Of a stretch of 64,000 nucleotides of DNA, positions 12,480 through 24,152 are shown piece by piece. Source of the stretch: Corylus avellana (lineage: Eukaryota > Streptophyta > Magnoliopsida > Fagales > Betulaceae); the NCBI RefSeq assembly GCF_901000735.1, contig NC_081542.1, positions 17,933,093-17,997,092 on the forward strand. Direction: 5' to 3'. The notes below the pieces were generated by a model that saw only the letters and a list, made by a program, of their open reading frames with translations, was not told where the DNA came from and searched no databases. The stretch's first letter is position 1. Each line of letters begins with the position of its first letter. The translations under genes were made by a program, and so were the position numbers.

Positions 12480-13361
12480 TGACACAAAATATTTGTCATT
12501 ACCCAAAACGGCGCCGTTTTTATCTACTCAAAACGTAGCAGTTTTGGAAGCCCTCTACCATTTCCCCTAACCCTATCCACGCCCCTCTCTGTCACTCCAT
12601 CTCCTCCTCTCTCTGTCACTCTCCTCTCATCTCCGCCTCTCACTCTCACTCGCAATCGCACAGCCCATCGAAGGTCGCACTCGGTCGTCTACTCCCAACG
12701 AGAACGAGGTATTCTTCGTCTGTGACTCTGTTTTTTGTTTGTAAAAAACAAATCAATTTTGTTGCTGATTATTCGACTTTATATGTCATGTAAAAGTCGA
12801 TTAATCACCCCTCCTTGTTTGGTTCCCGAGAAAATGACGGAAAAAGACGATCAATAACCGAAATTTTGAGTTTTTTCTTTTCTTTTCGGTTGTTTGGGAT
12901 TCTGGGCCTTGGTTTTTAATCTCTCTTTTTCTGTTATTTGTTGTTATATAGTTTGGGTCAAATGCGTATGTTCAGTTGAGTCCTATACGATTTAGTTTGG
13001 TTTAATCGAAGTGAAGGTTTCCGATTTCTGGTTGGTTGCTGAGAAATTATAGAATAAAGAGAAGAAGTTGATTCGATCCTTGGTTTCTCATCTGAAGGTT
13101 TTACATTTTCAGGGACCTGATCGAAATAAATCCTGTAATTCAATACAAAATTGTGGCCCAGCCCAAACTGAAATTACCGACCGTCACCGTAACCGACTTG
13201 TTGGTGACCGTACGAATTACGGTCGGTGAATTTACCGACGTCACCTACCGTGGCGGAGCGAAGCACGGAAGGTGCAAATTTCTAACCGTATTATCCGACT
13301 CTCACCCCTGGTTTACTCTTATCCGGATTTGGATAAGCTTTAAAATCTTTCACAGAGAGAA
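12480..13361 (+). promoter_or_regulatory. Upstream region and probable promoter of the TXNDC9 gene
   Basis: This region holds a perfect 16-bp palindrome AAAACGGCGCCGTTTT at about 12507-12522, a pyrimidine-rich tract (12545-12650, CTCTCTGTCACTC-type) and a sequence like an exon end followed by GTATTCTTCG near 12708. A second GC-richer patch with repeated ACGGTCGGT/ACCGAC units lies at 13175-13260. Either patch could hold the start site, and an intron in the 5' UTR is possible. No coding sequence is seen before the ATG at 13362. Confidence 0.45.
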
Positions 13362-15425
13362 ATGGATCCGAACACAGTGAAATCGACTCTGTCGAACTTA
13401 GCATTTGGGAATGTGATGGCAGCGGCTGCTCGTGATTACCAGAAGGTCTTTCTCTTAATTACTTCTTAGTTATTTCTTGATTGTGTATTTTTTAATCCTG
13501 AACAATACACGGGAAAAGGGAGGGAAACTGATTGTGTGTTTAGTTGTCCTGTGATCTGTTAATTGAATTTTGGTACCTTGTGTGTCAGTGATGGGTTTTT
13601 GGAATTTTTGCAAGGGTTTATACATCAGCTAATTGCAAGTGCTTTGAGTTGCTTTTGTTCTTGATATTATGAGCCCAAGGAAAAAAAAAAAAAACTAAAA
13701 GAATCCAAATGTTACTTCTTCTTTCACATGATTAGCCCCTTGCAGAAGTATGGTTGTTTTTCCTCTTCATTGGCTTTTGCTTTTCATGGTTTTATAACTC
13801 TTTTGGTTGAAGCAAGCTGAGGAGTAGTTGATTTAGGTGATATTAAATGATGAGTTTGCTTGGTAATAGGAGAATACTTTTCTCATTAGGTAGAAAGACT
13901 GATATGGGTGGGTATGTTGTTTAAGCAACTATATTTGAAGTTGTTATGTTTGATTATATCACTTTGCAACCCACATCGCCAATTGTTTTATTTCTCACGT
14001 GCTTATATGATGTTACAGGAATTGCTTTCTCAAGATAAGGCACAGGCGTCAAGTTCTATTAACCAGGAAGTCGACCTCGATGAGTTGATGGATGTAAGTT
14101 TGATAGTGCTTCTTGCATCCAGCATATTAATGCAAATGTTTCTACTTATAAAGGTGTTCTTCCGCTGGGTGACATTAGGATCCTGAACTCGAAAAGTTGC
14201 ATGCCGATAGGATTGCGGCTCTCAAGGTTAGGCTTTTGATGTTTTTCCTAAATTTTCCTGGATGCATGATGGTATATATATTTGGAGTAAGCATTCTGTA
14301 ATTAGTAAGTATTTATGATAGGGGTTTCTGTTTTTTAATAGAAAGAAGCTGAAAAGCGAGAAGCATTAGTGAAGCAAAGGCATGGAGAATACCGGGAGAT
14401 TACTGAGGGAGATTTCTTGGGCGAAGTTACTAGTAGTGAAAAAGTTATATGTCAATTCTATCATCAGGAGTTCTATCGTTGCAAGTAAAGCATTTAGTCT
14501 TATCCTCCTCTCTCTATCTCTCTGTCTCTTCAAGTAGACACCCATGTGCACACACCTAATATCTGAATTGCAAAGTTTTCGGTTTCATGGAAAATGGTTC
14601 ATGTCAAATGGATCTCTTTAGGATAATGGATAAGCATTTGAAGTCCCTTGCACCAAGACATCTTGATGCAAAGTTCATCAAACTGGATGCAGAGGTTGGT
14701 ATGCATTGTTTTTTTCTGTTCATATGATTCAATAGAGAACTCATTAGTTATTTACTCAAGTTTATATGATTGCGGCATTGGGATTTGGGGATCTATTTAT
14801 ATGCAAAAGTTGACCCTTTAAAGAAATCAAGACGCAAAATAAGATACATGACTTGAATTGAAATGCAGAATGCACCCTTCTTCGTTGCCAAACTAGGAGT
14901 CAAGACTTTGCCTTGTGTCATATTGTTCAGGTGAGGGCATTTCTGTTGTTTTTCATTTTAACTATTAAAGAGGCATATCAGTACGGTGCCATCTGGCTCT
15001 TCGATGATGAACAATTGGTGGAATTTGCCTGTCTCAACGATTAGCCAAAGTCTCACAGTGCTGATAGGCCTTAATTATTGTTTTGATGACGGTCAGATTT
15101 GTTTGAGTTGTTGCATTAAATTATCATTGTCACAATTTTTTCTTTCAGAAAAGGAATTGCAGTAGATAGGCTGGTTGGGTTTCAAGATCTGGGAGGAAAA
15201 GATGATTTCACTACAAAGGCGCTTGAGGTCCTACTAATAAAGAAAGGTAACTCTTTTGTCCCGCGTGTTTTGCGTTGCTTAACTCGTGACAACTCCCTCA
15301 ACTATCATTATACAGGTATTATAAGTGAGAAGAAAGAAGTTGCAGATGATGAAGATGATAAATATGATGAAAATAGGTACAGGACAGTGAGATCCTCTTC
15401 CATTCCTGATTCTGATTCCGAGTGA
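13362..15425 (+). CDS. Thioredoxin-domain protein 9 homologue (phosducin-like family), complete, 8 exons
   Basis: Exons are 13362-13445, 14019-14093, 14179-14226, 14342-14484, 14622-14694, 14869-14930, 15149-15246 and 15316-15425. All junctions are GT-AG and the product is 230 aa. Residues 1-85 are a charged helical region (LEKLHADRIAALKKEAEKRE). Residues 86-185 form a thioredoxin-like fold. In place of the redox CxxC there is a single Cys116 (FYRCKIMDKHL), as in TXNDC9, and the cis-proline motif is TLP156. VGFQDLGGKDDFTT is a family hallmark. The tail is acidic and serine-rich (DDEDDKYDE ... SSSIPDSDSE), a phosducin-like feature. TXNDC9 proteins bind the CCT chaperonin and modulate actin/tubulin folding; that role is inferred from the family. 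Exon 1, intron 1 and most of exon 2 are duplicated in both arms of the palindrome at 23.8-35.4 kb. Confidence 0.94.
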
Positions 15426-16485
15426 AGATGGAACAATTGGAGGTTGCTTGATTCTCATTTTAGGCAGGCCATTTGGGTGAGATGCTTTTAAATGCATGCT
15501 TTTGTTTGTTATGGTCACTGCTAAATTAATGCGAATTTATCCCTACACATTCCTTTTGCACAAGTGATTACTAGACAGGAACCCGAGGCATTTACATGGA
15601 TTGTTGAGTGTCAACATATTGCCGGATTCGAAACTTAATACTTCGTTACCCATCTACTCAATAGCAGATTTGGCTTTGGTGTTGGTAAAATAACTGCAGG
15701 ATATTTTTTTGAGCGGTCAAGATTTAATCTCTCCTTTTCATGAAAAACTTGAAATTAAATATGGGATCTTGAAAAAACTAAAAGAAATCTTACGTATTTT
15801 TTAACAGAATCTTGGACAAATCTGAGACAGCACATTTTTTTTTTTAAAAAAATTGAATAGAAGAAAAGAGGCTACATGGAAGGATCTTTACCGCTCTTGA
15901 TCCGAATGGAAGAGAGAATAGGAGATCTTATAGAATTGCTTCCAAAAATAAGGTTGGAAGCGGCCTAGCTAAAGTATGTTTACGGGAATTAGCAATCTAG
16001 TTCAAAGCAAACCAAATTTGAAAGAAAGAGCACATTTGTTTGATGAAATATTGGTTGTTTGAAAGTCCTCCCATACTGAAACAAGTTCAAAGTGTATACT
16101 ACCTAAACTGAAGTAAATTTGGATTAGGTTATTCTAATTATTTTTGTTTTGAGCCTTTTTCTGAGGTTAGCGCTTAAGGGATGATAACCGTGAAATTTAC
16201 CTTGACGCTGCTTTGACTGCTTTGGCGACCTTTTGGGTATCGAGCTACCGTAGTAGGTCCTCTGCTAAAAATTCAAAGAAAAAAGAAATCGCAATATGTG
16301 TTTTTAGTTCCTTCTTTTTGAACTTTTTTTATTTCATAAGAAATTGGCTTTCAAAATAAGAGAAAAATACCGCACAGGTGTTTATCAGGGGTCCAAATTG
16401 CTAAATATGGAATCCATATAGAGAAACTCTTGATAAATTTTATTCAATGAAAAAAGATTATTAAAAACTACTACCTGTATAGGTA
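15426..16485. other. Gene-free stretch after TXNDC9
   Basis: The first few hundred bases should be the 3' UTR of the TXNDC9 gene. The rest is AT-rich sequence without an open frame or repeat that I can identify. Confidence 0.5.
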
Positions 16486-16487
16486 TA

Positions 16488-16750
16488 GACTAGGAGTTTG
16501 TTTGGGATTGTATTTGAGAAACATGGCTTTTTAGGAAAAAAAAAAAATTAAAAAAAGAACTTTTGGGCAAAAGTTTCGTTTTTAAGTTTTTATCAAAAGT
16601 TTTTTTTTTAATTTTTTTTTGGCCATTTTTAGGTTTTTTGGACCCATAAAAGCGCTTTTAAATTTTTTACCAAATGAGCATTTTTTTCTTTAAACGGATT
16701 TTTTTAGTGTTAAAAGTACTTTTAGACTTTTCAAACGCAATCCTAAGCAG
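16488..16750. mobile_element. MITE-like foldback element
   Basis: The left end reads GTTTGTTTGGGATTGTATTT and the right end, reverse-complemented, reads CCTGCTTAGGATTGCGTTTG. These are imperfect terminal inverted repeats about 260 bp apart. The interior is made of A/T homopolymer runs and subterminal inverted repeats. It has no coding capacity. A target-site duplication is not clear, so the superfamily is undecided. Confidence 0.5.
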
Positions 16751-16759
16751 GCAAGAACG

Positions 16760-16985
16760 TGATTGAGACTGCGTTTGAGAAATAGAGTTTTTAAGTAAAA
16801 AAAAAGAAGGTTTTTTTGGTAAAAACTTTATTTTTAAACGTTCTTAGAGCCTGTTTGGGTGTGCGTTTGAGATGTGTAAAAGTGCGTACGTAATTTTAGC
16901 AAAAGCTTAAAAATAAAAATTTTACTAAAAAAAACCTTTTTTTTACACTTAAAAACTATATTTCTAAAACGCAAACATGCTCAAT
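16760..16985. mobile_element. Second MITE-like foldback next to the first
   Basis: GAGACTGCGTTTGAGAAATA at the left end pairs with the complement of TTTCTAAAACGCAAACATGC at the right end, and the pairing continues inwards through A/T tracts. The two neighbouring foldbacks share the GCGTTTGA core and are probably the same family. Confidence 0.5.
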
Positions 16986-17825
16986 GCCTTAACAGTTAAC
17001 ACAACACTCGGATGCATTATCCAAAGTTCCGAAACTGGCAAAAACAAGCATCAACGTCTATCTATATAAAAATGCAGTTCAGGTTTTCAATACACATCTG
17101 TTCAAAAAACACCAAATCAAGTAAAATTTCGCAAGGTCTAGGTCATAATTCCCAAGGTCCAGGTCATTTTGCATGCCATTTTATCAATTTTTATACCACT
17201 TTTGCCCTCACTCTGAATTGTTAAACCAAGCTGACCCATTTCACTATACTCACCACATATAAAGGCACGGTTAAATAAGAGGGAAAAAAAACATAAACAT
17301 CAAAAAGTCTTCTTCTGCGCCCTCCTTCAACAAATCGCAGGCCTCACATTCTTCAAAACTGTGGTGTTTTTTAACAAATGCTTTGATCTGAAGAAGGAAG
17401 ATCACATTAGAATCCGACCTAATTAACCAAAATATAAAATCCTATCCAAAGTTGTCAAGGAGCATGTTTTCTTTTAGTTTGGCCAAAATTTTAAATGAAA
17501 ATTCGTTTTTACAAACAACCTGATCCAATCTTGCATTGTTCTGAGAATTGAAATTCCTTAGAATTTGTAATTAATCAACTATTATATGTTGAAGACATGT
17601 AGCACCACTGTTTAGATTTAGATTTTCTAAAACAATAGTCATTAATTTAGTGGGTCTTTCAGCTTGTATAGATTTGGTTGCTGTAGAATCCTCTTGATCT
17701 CACATTATCTTGATGAGCGTCCCTCTTCTTCTTGGAATTTCTAGCGAGACTCAAAAGATAAGCATTGAAATATTAAAGCACAAGGAAGGGAGGTATAGAA
17801 CAGAGGCTATAAGAGTAATCTCTTG
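16986..17825. other. Gene-free stretch
   Basis: AT-rich sequence with no supported gene. A short tandem GGTCTAGGTCATAATTCCCA/GGTCCAGGTCATTTTGCATG pair is present near 17131-17175. Confidence 0.4.
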
Positions 17826-17964
17826 GTACAATATATCATGATGAATACAAAGGATTATGAAACTTTAATCATGAGTACTTAATCACACCTATCCATAATT
17901 AACACCTAGTTCCTTTTAATTTTCCTGAAATTTCACCTCCTACGACATCTAATTATGATCATGG

Positions 17965-18183
17965 TTAATTTCTTAGTACCATCCATTCAAACTTGTCCCC
18001 ATTCGTGTCACCTAGAAGAATCTCTTTAGTCAAATTAAAGTTGTTTAATTTGGATAATGGTGTACCCAAGATCAATCCCTCCGGAAGTGGGCCCTCAGGC
18101 CCGAGGTAAAGCCAATGAGGCTCATTTGGCGGACGACACTGCAAGTGACCTACGTCCAATTGGGCCCCCAGAGAGCCCACCAA
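17965..18183 (-). pseudogene. Conserved 72-aa coding fragment of unknown function, copy 1
   Basis: The frame ends ...KEILLGDTNGDKFEWMVLRN-stop and contains GHLQCRPPNEPHWLYLGP. Its partner at 48225-48443 differs at only a few residues. Upstream, the same frame continues as RRLCEALHAFCVKEASQFAR until a stop (TGA here, TAA in the other copy) at the same place. I do not recognise the family. The preserved reading frame, together with a shared upstream stop, suggests the 3' exon of a mobile-element or host gene rather than a working gene. Confidence 0.45.
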
Positions 18184-18940
18184 CTCGATACGTGCAAATT
18201 GACTTGCTTCCTTAACACAAAAGGCATGTAGAGCCTCACATAGCCGCCTGACAACCTCACTTCAATCACTTCTCAAATTCTCGGCAGAATATCATACAAC
18301 ACCTCATGAGTTATGCCTTACCTCCCTACAATAGTAGCAAGTTGCATTTTATTTGACATCGTGACCTTGCCATAACCGTATCACAATGGAAGGCAAAACA
18401 CGACCTGAGATGTCATTTGTAAGAATTAGTGACCAAACACCACGCCTAGTCAAAGCGCTGCCCAATAGCATAGGGACACTTGGCAAGGCACATGATGTCA
18501 AGAAAAAGAGTTATTGAATGTATGAAACTTTTCTATTCATTATATCCCAATACATAAATCTTTTAAGTTTACCATTTTTCTTGTAATGCTCCAACAATTA
18601 ATTAATCAAAATAATTAACTAAGAGTGTTATTCATATTGCATTTATACCAATGAACTTGTAATTAGCTGGATTCACTACACAGATTACTAACTATCCAAG
18701 TAAACTATAGCAAAAAGTGAAAAAGAATTATATTAGACAAACTAATAATATCTTCAAATGCGATTGATTATTATCAATACGAACTCAAAACTTCAAAATA
18801 AATAATACTATAAAATTAACAACTTCTATCTAATTATGCAAACCTGACAATAGAAGCTCTTTGCTTGGCACTATCATTCCAGCGAAAATGCTCAACCCTA
18901 AAGTCTAGCGAACCTACAAATCTGCGAAACACTAAGGTGT

Positions 18941-19485
18941 CACTACAAGAAATCTGATCATTAGGGGCGACTTCTTTTGGACGCTAAAAGTCCAAAAATG
19001 GACGTTGTTGATCAACAGCGTCGACGCTGATGAGTTGGACGCTAATGGTCCGATGCTGATGATCAACTGTTGATCATTAGTGTCGCCTTGGAAGTGGATG
19101 CTAATGATGACCTTTTACCGTCCACTATGTTGACGCTAAAACTCTTGTATGTTGGCCACTATATCGAGCTAGAACGGAAGCTGAGTGGACGCTAGTGCTC
19201 CACTATCAGTGTCCAATTTGAGTGGACGCTGATAGTGCAACCATCAACATCCACTTTCGTTTGGACGCTGATGGTTGCACTATCAATATCCACTAAAGTG
19301 GACACTAATGTGTCTGACAAGCTAAAAAAAATAAGGCAACGTAAGCGTCCAAATGAAAGTGGACGCTGATGGTTGCACCATCAACGTCCACTTTAGTTTG
19401 GACGCTGATGGTTGCACCATCAACGTCTACTTTAGTTTGTACGCTGATGGTTGCACCATCAGTGTCCACTTAATGTGCTTGGAAA
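18941..19485 (+). mobile_element. CACTA-type end with subterminal repeats, inserted in copy 1
   Basis: It starts CACTACAAGAAA, the classic En/Spm (CACTA) terminus. A dense array of GGACGCTGATGG / CCATCAACGTCC units in both orientations follows, as expected of CACTA subterminal repeats. At 19361-19477 three units repeat with a 39-bp period, each centred on GATGGTTGCACCATC. The matching TTTCTTGTAGTG end is not seen. The duplicate block has only TTTCACTATTAGAAGG at this place, so the extent of the insertion is approximate. Confidence 0.6.
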
Positions 19486-20377
19486 GGTAGTACATGAGTA
19501 AGTCTATGACTTAGTAAGTAAATTATCACATACTTGGTCATGCAATGAACCTCAGGTAACAATTCACATTCCTCAAATTTTGGTAACCAAGAATGTTATG
19601 AGTTTTGCAAAATGATACGTGCTGCCTCCATTATTATGTCAATAGGGAATAAGTGATTTATTTTTAAAGTAGAGTAAGCATACTCCCAGTAATAAGTCGC
19701 TTTATATTTTAATGTAGTAGATCATGCATAATAGGTAACTAAATCAAATACTCAATAGTCATAACTATCCTCCGTATGATCAATTTGATCCCTTAACTCT
19801 TTCTCGATAGGGTTGGTGTTGTTTTGAGTGACCTGTAGTACAACATCAGTGCCCCGAATATTGCTGGATACCGTCCATACTAGCAACCCAGCCGAGTTCG
19901 ACTTCGGGTAGCCTACGCCGCTAATGACGTTCGTTTATAGTGACACCAATCAAACATGATTGTGCTAGTCACACTATAAACAATTAGATCCAAGGTCAAA
20001 TATAAATATAAACATAAATTATGAGTGCACAAGCGAATGGTTATTAATTGCCTAATAACCGCTAATCGTAGAATCGCTTTTGGAGACAATTGACAAAAAT
20101 TCCTAACTGCCTATGGCAGTACGATTAGTGATTTTAAGGGTATGTGGAGGCGTTAGTAATCGCCAACTACCTACCCATATATATAATTAAACGACTTTTT
20201 TAATAATGTTTAAAATATGCCCTAAATAATACAAAAACCATTTAAATAGGTCCTAAAAAGAGACCCAAGGTAGGTACAAAACACCAAAATATGCCCAAAA
20301 GGCCCATAACTATAAAGCAGTTATGCAGTGCGGTTTTAGATTTAAATAATTGCTAATCGGAGGTTACTTCAAAATCG

Positions 20378-20581
20378 TTAACCGCCTAAAACGGCGTTGT
20401 TGCGATTACTAAAATTTGATAACCGCCTTGTAGACATCTTGCTGAAATCAAAAGATCTTTCATCCTCCTTTGCTGAAAAGAAAAATTGTTCTTCCCATTG
20501 TACTTCTCGATTTCGTATTTGGTGCTCATCATATTTACCGCAATTGTCAATTTGAATACTGAACCTTAGTTTTGATACCAC
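20378..20581 (-). pseudogene. Degenerate copia-like leader and gag start
   Basis: On the minus strand TGGTATCAAAACTA at 20580-20567 resembles the copia primer-binding site TGGTATCAGAGCTA. It is followed by a frame containing NREVQWEEQFFFSAKEDERS. A related frame is present in the other duplicate at 51077-51292. There the primer-site region is lost in a deletion of about 40 bp. No further copia domains are seen, so the identification is tentative. Confidence 0.4.
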
Positions 20582-20639
20582 TTGTTATGCAAAATACCAC
20601 AATTACGATAAATAAGACAAGTCAATTGCACACAATAAC

Positions 20640-20750
20640 GTCCCCAAGATGTAGCTCAATCGGTTAGGACCATGCCGCATAAAGCTGAGGTCACTAGTTA
20701 GAATCCCCCTCCTCCCTCTTGTACGGAAATGTCAAAAAAAAAAAAAAAAA
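20640..20750 (+). mobile_element. SINE (tRNA-like promoter, poly-A tail) with 14-bp target-site duplication
   Basis: A roughly 95-bp body and A-tail are flanked by identical 14-bp copies of TTGCACACAATAAC (20626-20639 and 20751-20764). Box A is TAGCTCAATCGG (about 20652) and box B is GGTCACTAGTTAGAATCC (about 20689), the internal RNA polymerase III promoter. The same position in the duplicate block (about 51284-51305) carries a single ACACACAATAACACCAAG and no element, so that copy is the empty site. A related copy lies at 46732-46842. Confidence 0.9.
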
Positions 20751-21461
20751 TTGCACACAATAACACCAAGATTTGTGTGGTTTTAAGTCACCACAACTTG
20801 ATTTTGTCTTAATTACATTTAGACAAAGTTATTAGAATGCCTCAGCCTTATCTTCCAAATAACTAGTAATTATTGATCGATAATTAAGGATATTTGTTGA
20901 ATTTTTGATTTTGCTTGTTGATGAATTAATAACTTTAGATATTTATCAATGAAGTTATTGTATCAAAATTAATGACCCCTCATGTGCTCCTTTGTTTGAA
21001 TATTTGTACAAAAGTAAATAGAAAAATATGAAAATTAAAATTAAAATCAAAATATACCAACTACTGATCGATCCTACTCTTATTCAATTTTCACAAACCT
21101 TTTAGACTATTAGATTTTAGTTAGGGTTAATTGTAAGGTGTCCCTCCTAATTGGGAAACCCTAGTTTTGATTTGAACGGTCAAGCCATGTAGTTTCACAG
21201 GTTTTCCAATGTGGTCTAATTAAACTTGTGTCTGTCCGTTAAAGTAGAAAGAAAATGTGCTTTGTGTTTCATGACAAATTTAATGATGATTTAATGAGTT
21301 TGATAATATAAATATTATCTAAATTACGAGCAAATTAAATCTCTTAGAGAGAAAATCATACAATTTTAGGATCAACAATTGGAGAATTTTTAATTTTCCC
21401 TCCAATATTGGAAGGGGATCAGATCCGTATCTAATATATATTAATTTGTTTGTTTATTTTA

Positions 21462-21837
21462 GGGTAAAGTCCACTTAACTTCGTCAAACTACCACCACAA
21501 TGATAATCTACCCCCTAAACTATCAATTACGACAATTTACCCCTCAAACTACCAAAACAATGACAATGTACCCCCACAATGCTAGCAAAATGACGAAATT
21601 ATCCTTATAGAATTTTCAATAAGACAAAAATACCCTTCAAATTTTGAAAAAAAATTAAAAATTTAGTATTTTTGTTTTTATTTAGTAAGAGTAATTTTAT
21701 CATTTTTTTTTAAAAAAAAAAATTTGGGGTACATTGTCATTGTTTTGGTAGTTTGGGGAGTAAATTGTTGCAATTGACAGTTTGTGGGTAAATTGTCATT
21801 TGAGTGGTAGTTTGAAAAGGTTAAGTGGACTTTACCC
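21462..21837. mobile_element. Mutator-type MITE (376 bp) with 9-bp target-site duplication
   Basis: The terminal inverted repeats GGGTAAAGTCCACTTAAC and GTTAAGTGGACTTTACCC (approximate) are flanked by perfect TTTATTTTA duplications (21453-21461 and 21838-21846). The 9-bp duplication points to a Mutator-like transposase. The duplicate block has one TTTATTTTA at 54005-54013 with nothing inserted. The interior is non-coding and itself partly palindromic. Confidence 0.85.
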
Positions 21838-21870
21838 TTTATTTTATGAGAGAGAGAAAGAAACAAATTA

Positions 21871-22250
21871 GGGGAAACTTCACTAAGGACCCCCAAACTT
21901 CCACCGGTTTTGAAATACCCCCCCCTAAACTTTAAAATCTCTCAATTTAGTCCCCTGAACTTTCAATTGCTTTCAATTTGGATCATTTCGTCATATTTTA
22001 AACGTCACATGACGTTTATACCCCTGACTTTTGTATAAAATTCAAACTTCTAAAACGTTTTTTCATTTTTAAAAAAACAAAAATCATGGATATTTTGGTC
22101 TTTTTTTTGAATTTTTAACGGCTAAAATTAACGAAAGGGTCCAAATTGAGAGTAATTGAAAGTTCAGGGAACTAAATTGAGAGATTTTAAAGATCAGGGT
22201 GGGTATTTAAAAACGGATGGAAGTTTGGGGGTCCTTAGTGAAGTTTTCCC
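21871..22250. mobile_element. Second Mutator-type MITE (380 bp)
   Basis: The ends GGGGAAACTTCACTAAGGAC and GTCCTTAGTGAAGTTTTCCC are near-perfect inverted repeats of 20 bp or more. The flanks AACAAATTA and AAGAAATTA are a 9-bp duplication with one mismatch. The duplicate block reads GAGAGAAATTAAACTCTGAC here without the element. It sits only 33 bp from the previous MITE. Confidence 0.82.
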
Positions 22251-22885
22251 AAGAAATTAAGCTCTGACCACATATATAATTAAGTCAGACGTATTGCTCC
22301 AGCCATTGTCATATTGGTGACGGAATTAATATATATATATTAGGTTAATCTGAGCATGTAATTATTTTCAACATGTAATTATTAATCTGTGATTTAATTT
22401 TTTTTTTTTAATATTTATCTATGTTCACATATATAGTTAAAATTCTTATGTATAAAACAAAATCAAACAAAATAATAAGCGTATTACATGAAATATAGTT
22501 TAAATTTAAGATTAAAAAAAAAAATGCATACAGTTATATTAATTCTAGATAAATCAAATATAATTTTTTAAAACAAATAATCGTCTATGTTTATAGTACT
22601 TGCTAGGAAAATGTAAGTGCTTTTCAACAATAGGAATGGAACACGACTTAAGGGATTTAAAAGCCTTCATAGAACTTCGCAACCACTAACCCAATTAGAA
22701 AATGAAGAAAAAAAATTGCAACCACTTTGTGATCACATTGCTCCTAACCACCGTGCACCCACAATGCAATCCAAGTCAATAATTTCCGTCCTTTTCAAAA
22801 GGATTTGAAAGCAAAGGATTTCAGAATTATTTTCTCATCCAAGTCTAATAATATATACTATATTTGCATCACCCCCAAAGGCTTA

Positions 22886-23846
22886 AGATGACAACTTTGA
22901 TAGTATTATAATTCAAAGTGATGATCTTTATTGTACAAAAGTATGGTGTTTATATACACAACTTAACCTAGCCAGTACAAAATCTCTTGTATAATTAAAG
23001 TTGCATTATATTTTCTATATTCTGAAAATATGTTTCCTTGTTGTGCACGTCTTTGGAGGCCAATGAATCTTTCGTTCTTGAATTAATCTGATTGTGAGCT
23101 GTATGATTAAGAGAGGGTTCTTGAGATGCTATCATAAGAGGTCTCAAGATTCTCTGAAACTTTCCCTCTTGGTTTTGTGTTTTNNNNNNNNNNNNNNNNN
23201 NNNNNNNNNNNNNNNNNNNNNNNNNNNNNNNNNNNNNNNNNNNNNNNNNNNNNNNNNNNNNNNNNNNNNNNNNNNNNNNNNNNACTAGTATATCTTTTGA
23301 AACTAATTTCTCAAGTTCGTTCTCTCTTGTGTTCTTTCGTTCTTGCAGTGCTTTGTCTCGCCCTTTCTCTCTCTGCTTTGAGTAAACACTCTCAGAAAGA
23401 AGAAAGACCGAGTAGAAAGCGGAAGAATGAAGAATATGTGGAAGAGAAGGGAGATGAGTGGTGAAATTGTTAAGGGAAAGAGCTCTATTTATAGGAAAAA
23501 TCAAATACTATTCTACCTTCCATTTACAATTTTACCATCATTTTACTATTCCACCTACCAAATACTATTATACCTACCATTAACTATTCTACATTCCATT
23601 TACAATTCTACCCTCCTTTTACTATACCAATACTATTATATCTACCATTAACTATTCTACCTACCAATAATATTCTTCCTACCATTTACTATCCTATTAT
23701 TTCACCAATTACCATTATCTAATTACCACTCTTTGTAACACCATAAATTTCTCAAGAATTAAAATCATTGGCTAAAAATGAATATTAAAATAACATAATT
23801 ATCAAAATAATCTATTTAAATAACTTTGCAAAATTCTGGGGGCGCT
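22886..23846. other. Low-complexity stretch with a 100-N gap
   Basis: Position 23184-23283 is an assembly gap. From 23500 to 23720 the sequence is a degenerate tandem of CTATTCTACC / TACCATTAAC-like units. A TATA-like CTATTTATAGG lies at 23486-23497. No gene is supported, and frames crossing the N run are artefacts. Confidence 0.5.
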
Positions 23847-24152
23847 ACAAGCTTAAAAGTGATAAAAAAGTTGTTTGATTCGAAATGGGTTTTCTGCCCA
23901 GCAGAGAACGTTCACACCCTTCTAGCCGAACGTTCGTGGTCAAGACTGAACGTTCGATGGCCATGCAGAAAATCTGTTTTGAACATGTTTAGGTCTATGA
24001 CTTGTTTTAACTTTGATTTAGAACTAATAATAGATATTTTCACAGATTTGGAGAGTGTGAAATATCTGGAGGAATATTTAGAGGAACAATACGATCCGGG
24101 TGAGTACAAACTCACATGAATACTTGTTATTATTTTTCCCGCATTGCACGAC

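Larger units (their letters stand above)
17826..22885 (+). repeat. Duplicated block, copy 1 (partner 48081-56054)
   Basis: From GTACAATATATCATGATGAA onward this block matches 48081-56054 in the same orientation, through long near-identical stretches interrupted by copy-specific insertions. Shared landmarks are the 72-aa minus-strand frame (17965-18183), the fragment at 20378-20581, and the GAATGGAAC...GCAAAGGATTTCAG segment near 22630-22820. Insertions special to this copy are a CACTA-like piece, a SINE and two Mutator-type MITEs. A minus-strand copia-like primer-binding site and gag-like start within it suggest that at least part was an LTR element. Confidence 0.85.

Noticed and set aside
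18941..19485. Regular repeats that could be mistaken for a CRISPR array
   Set aside because: The units are palindromic, in both orientations, nearly contiguous and next to a CACTA terminus in a plant genome.
22995..23504. 169-aa minus-strand frame
   Set aside because: It spans the 100-N gap at 23184-23283, and its real parts have no recognisable motif.
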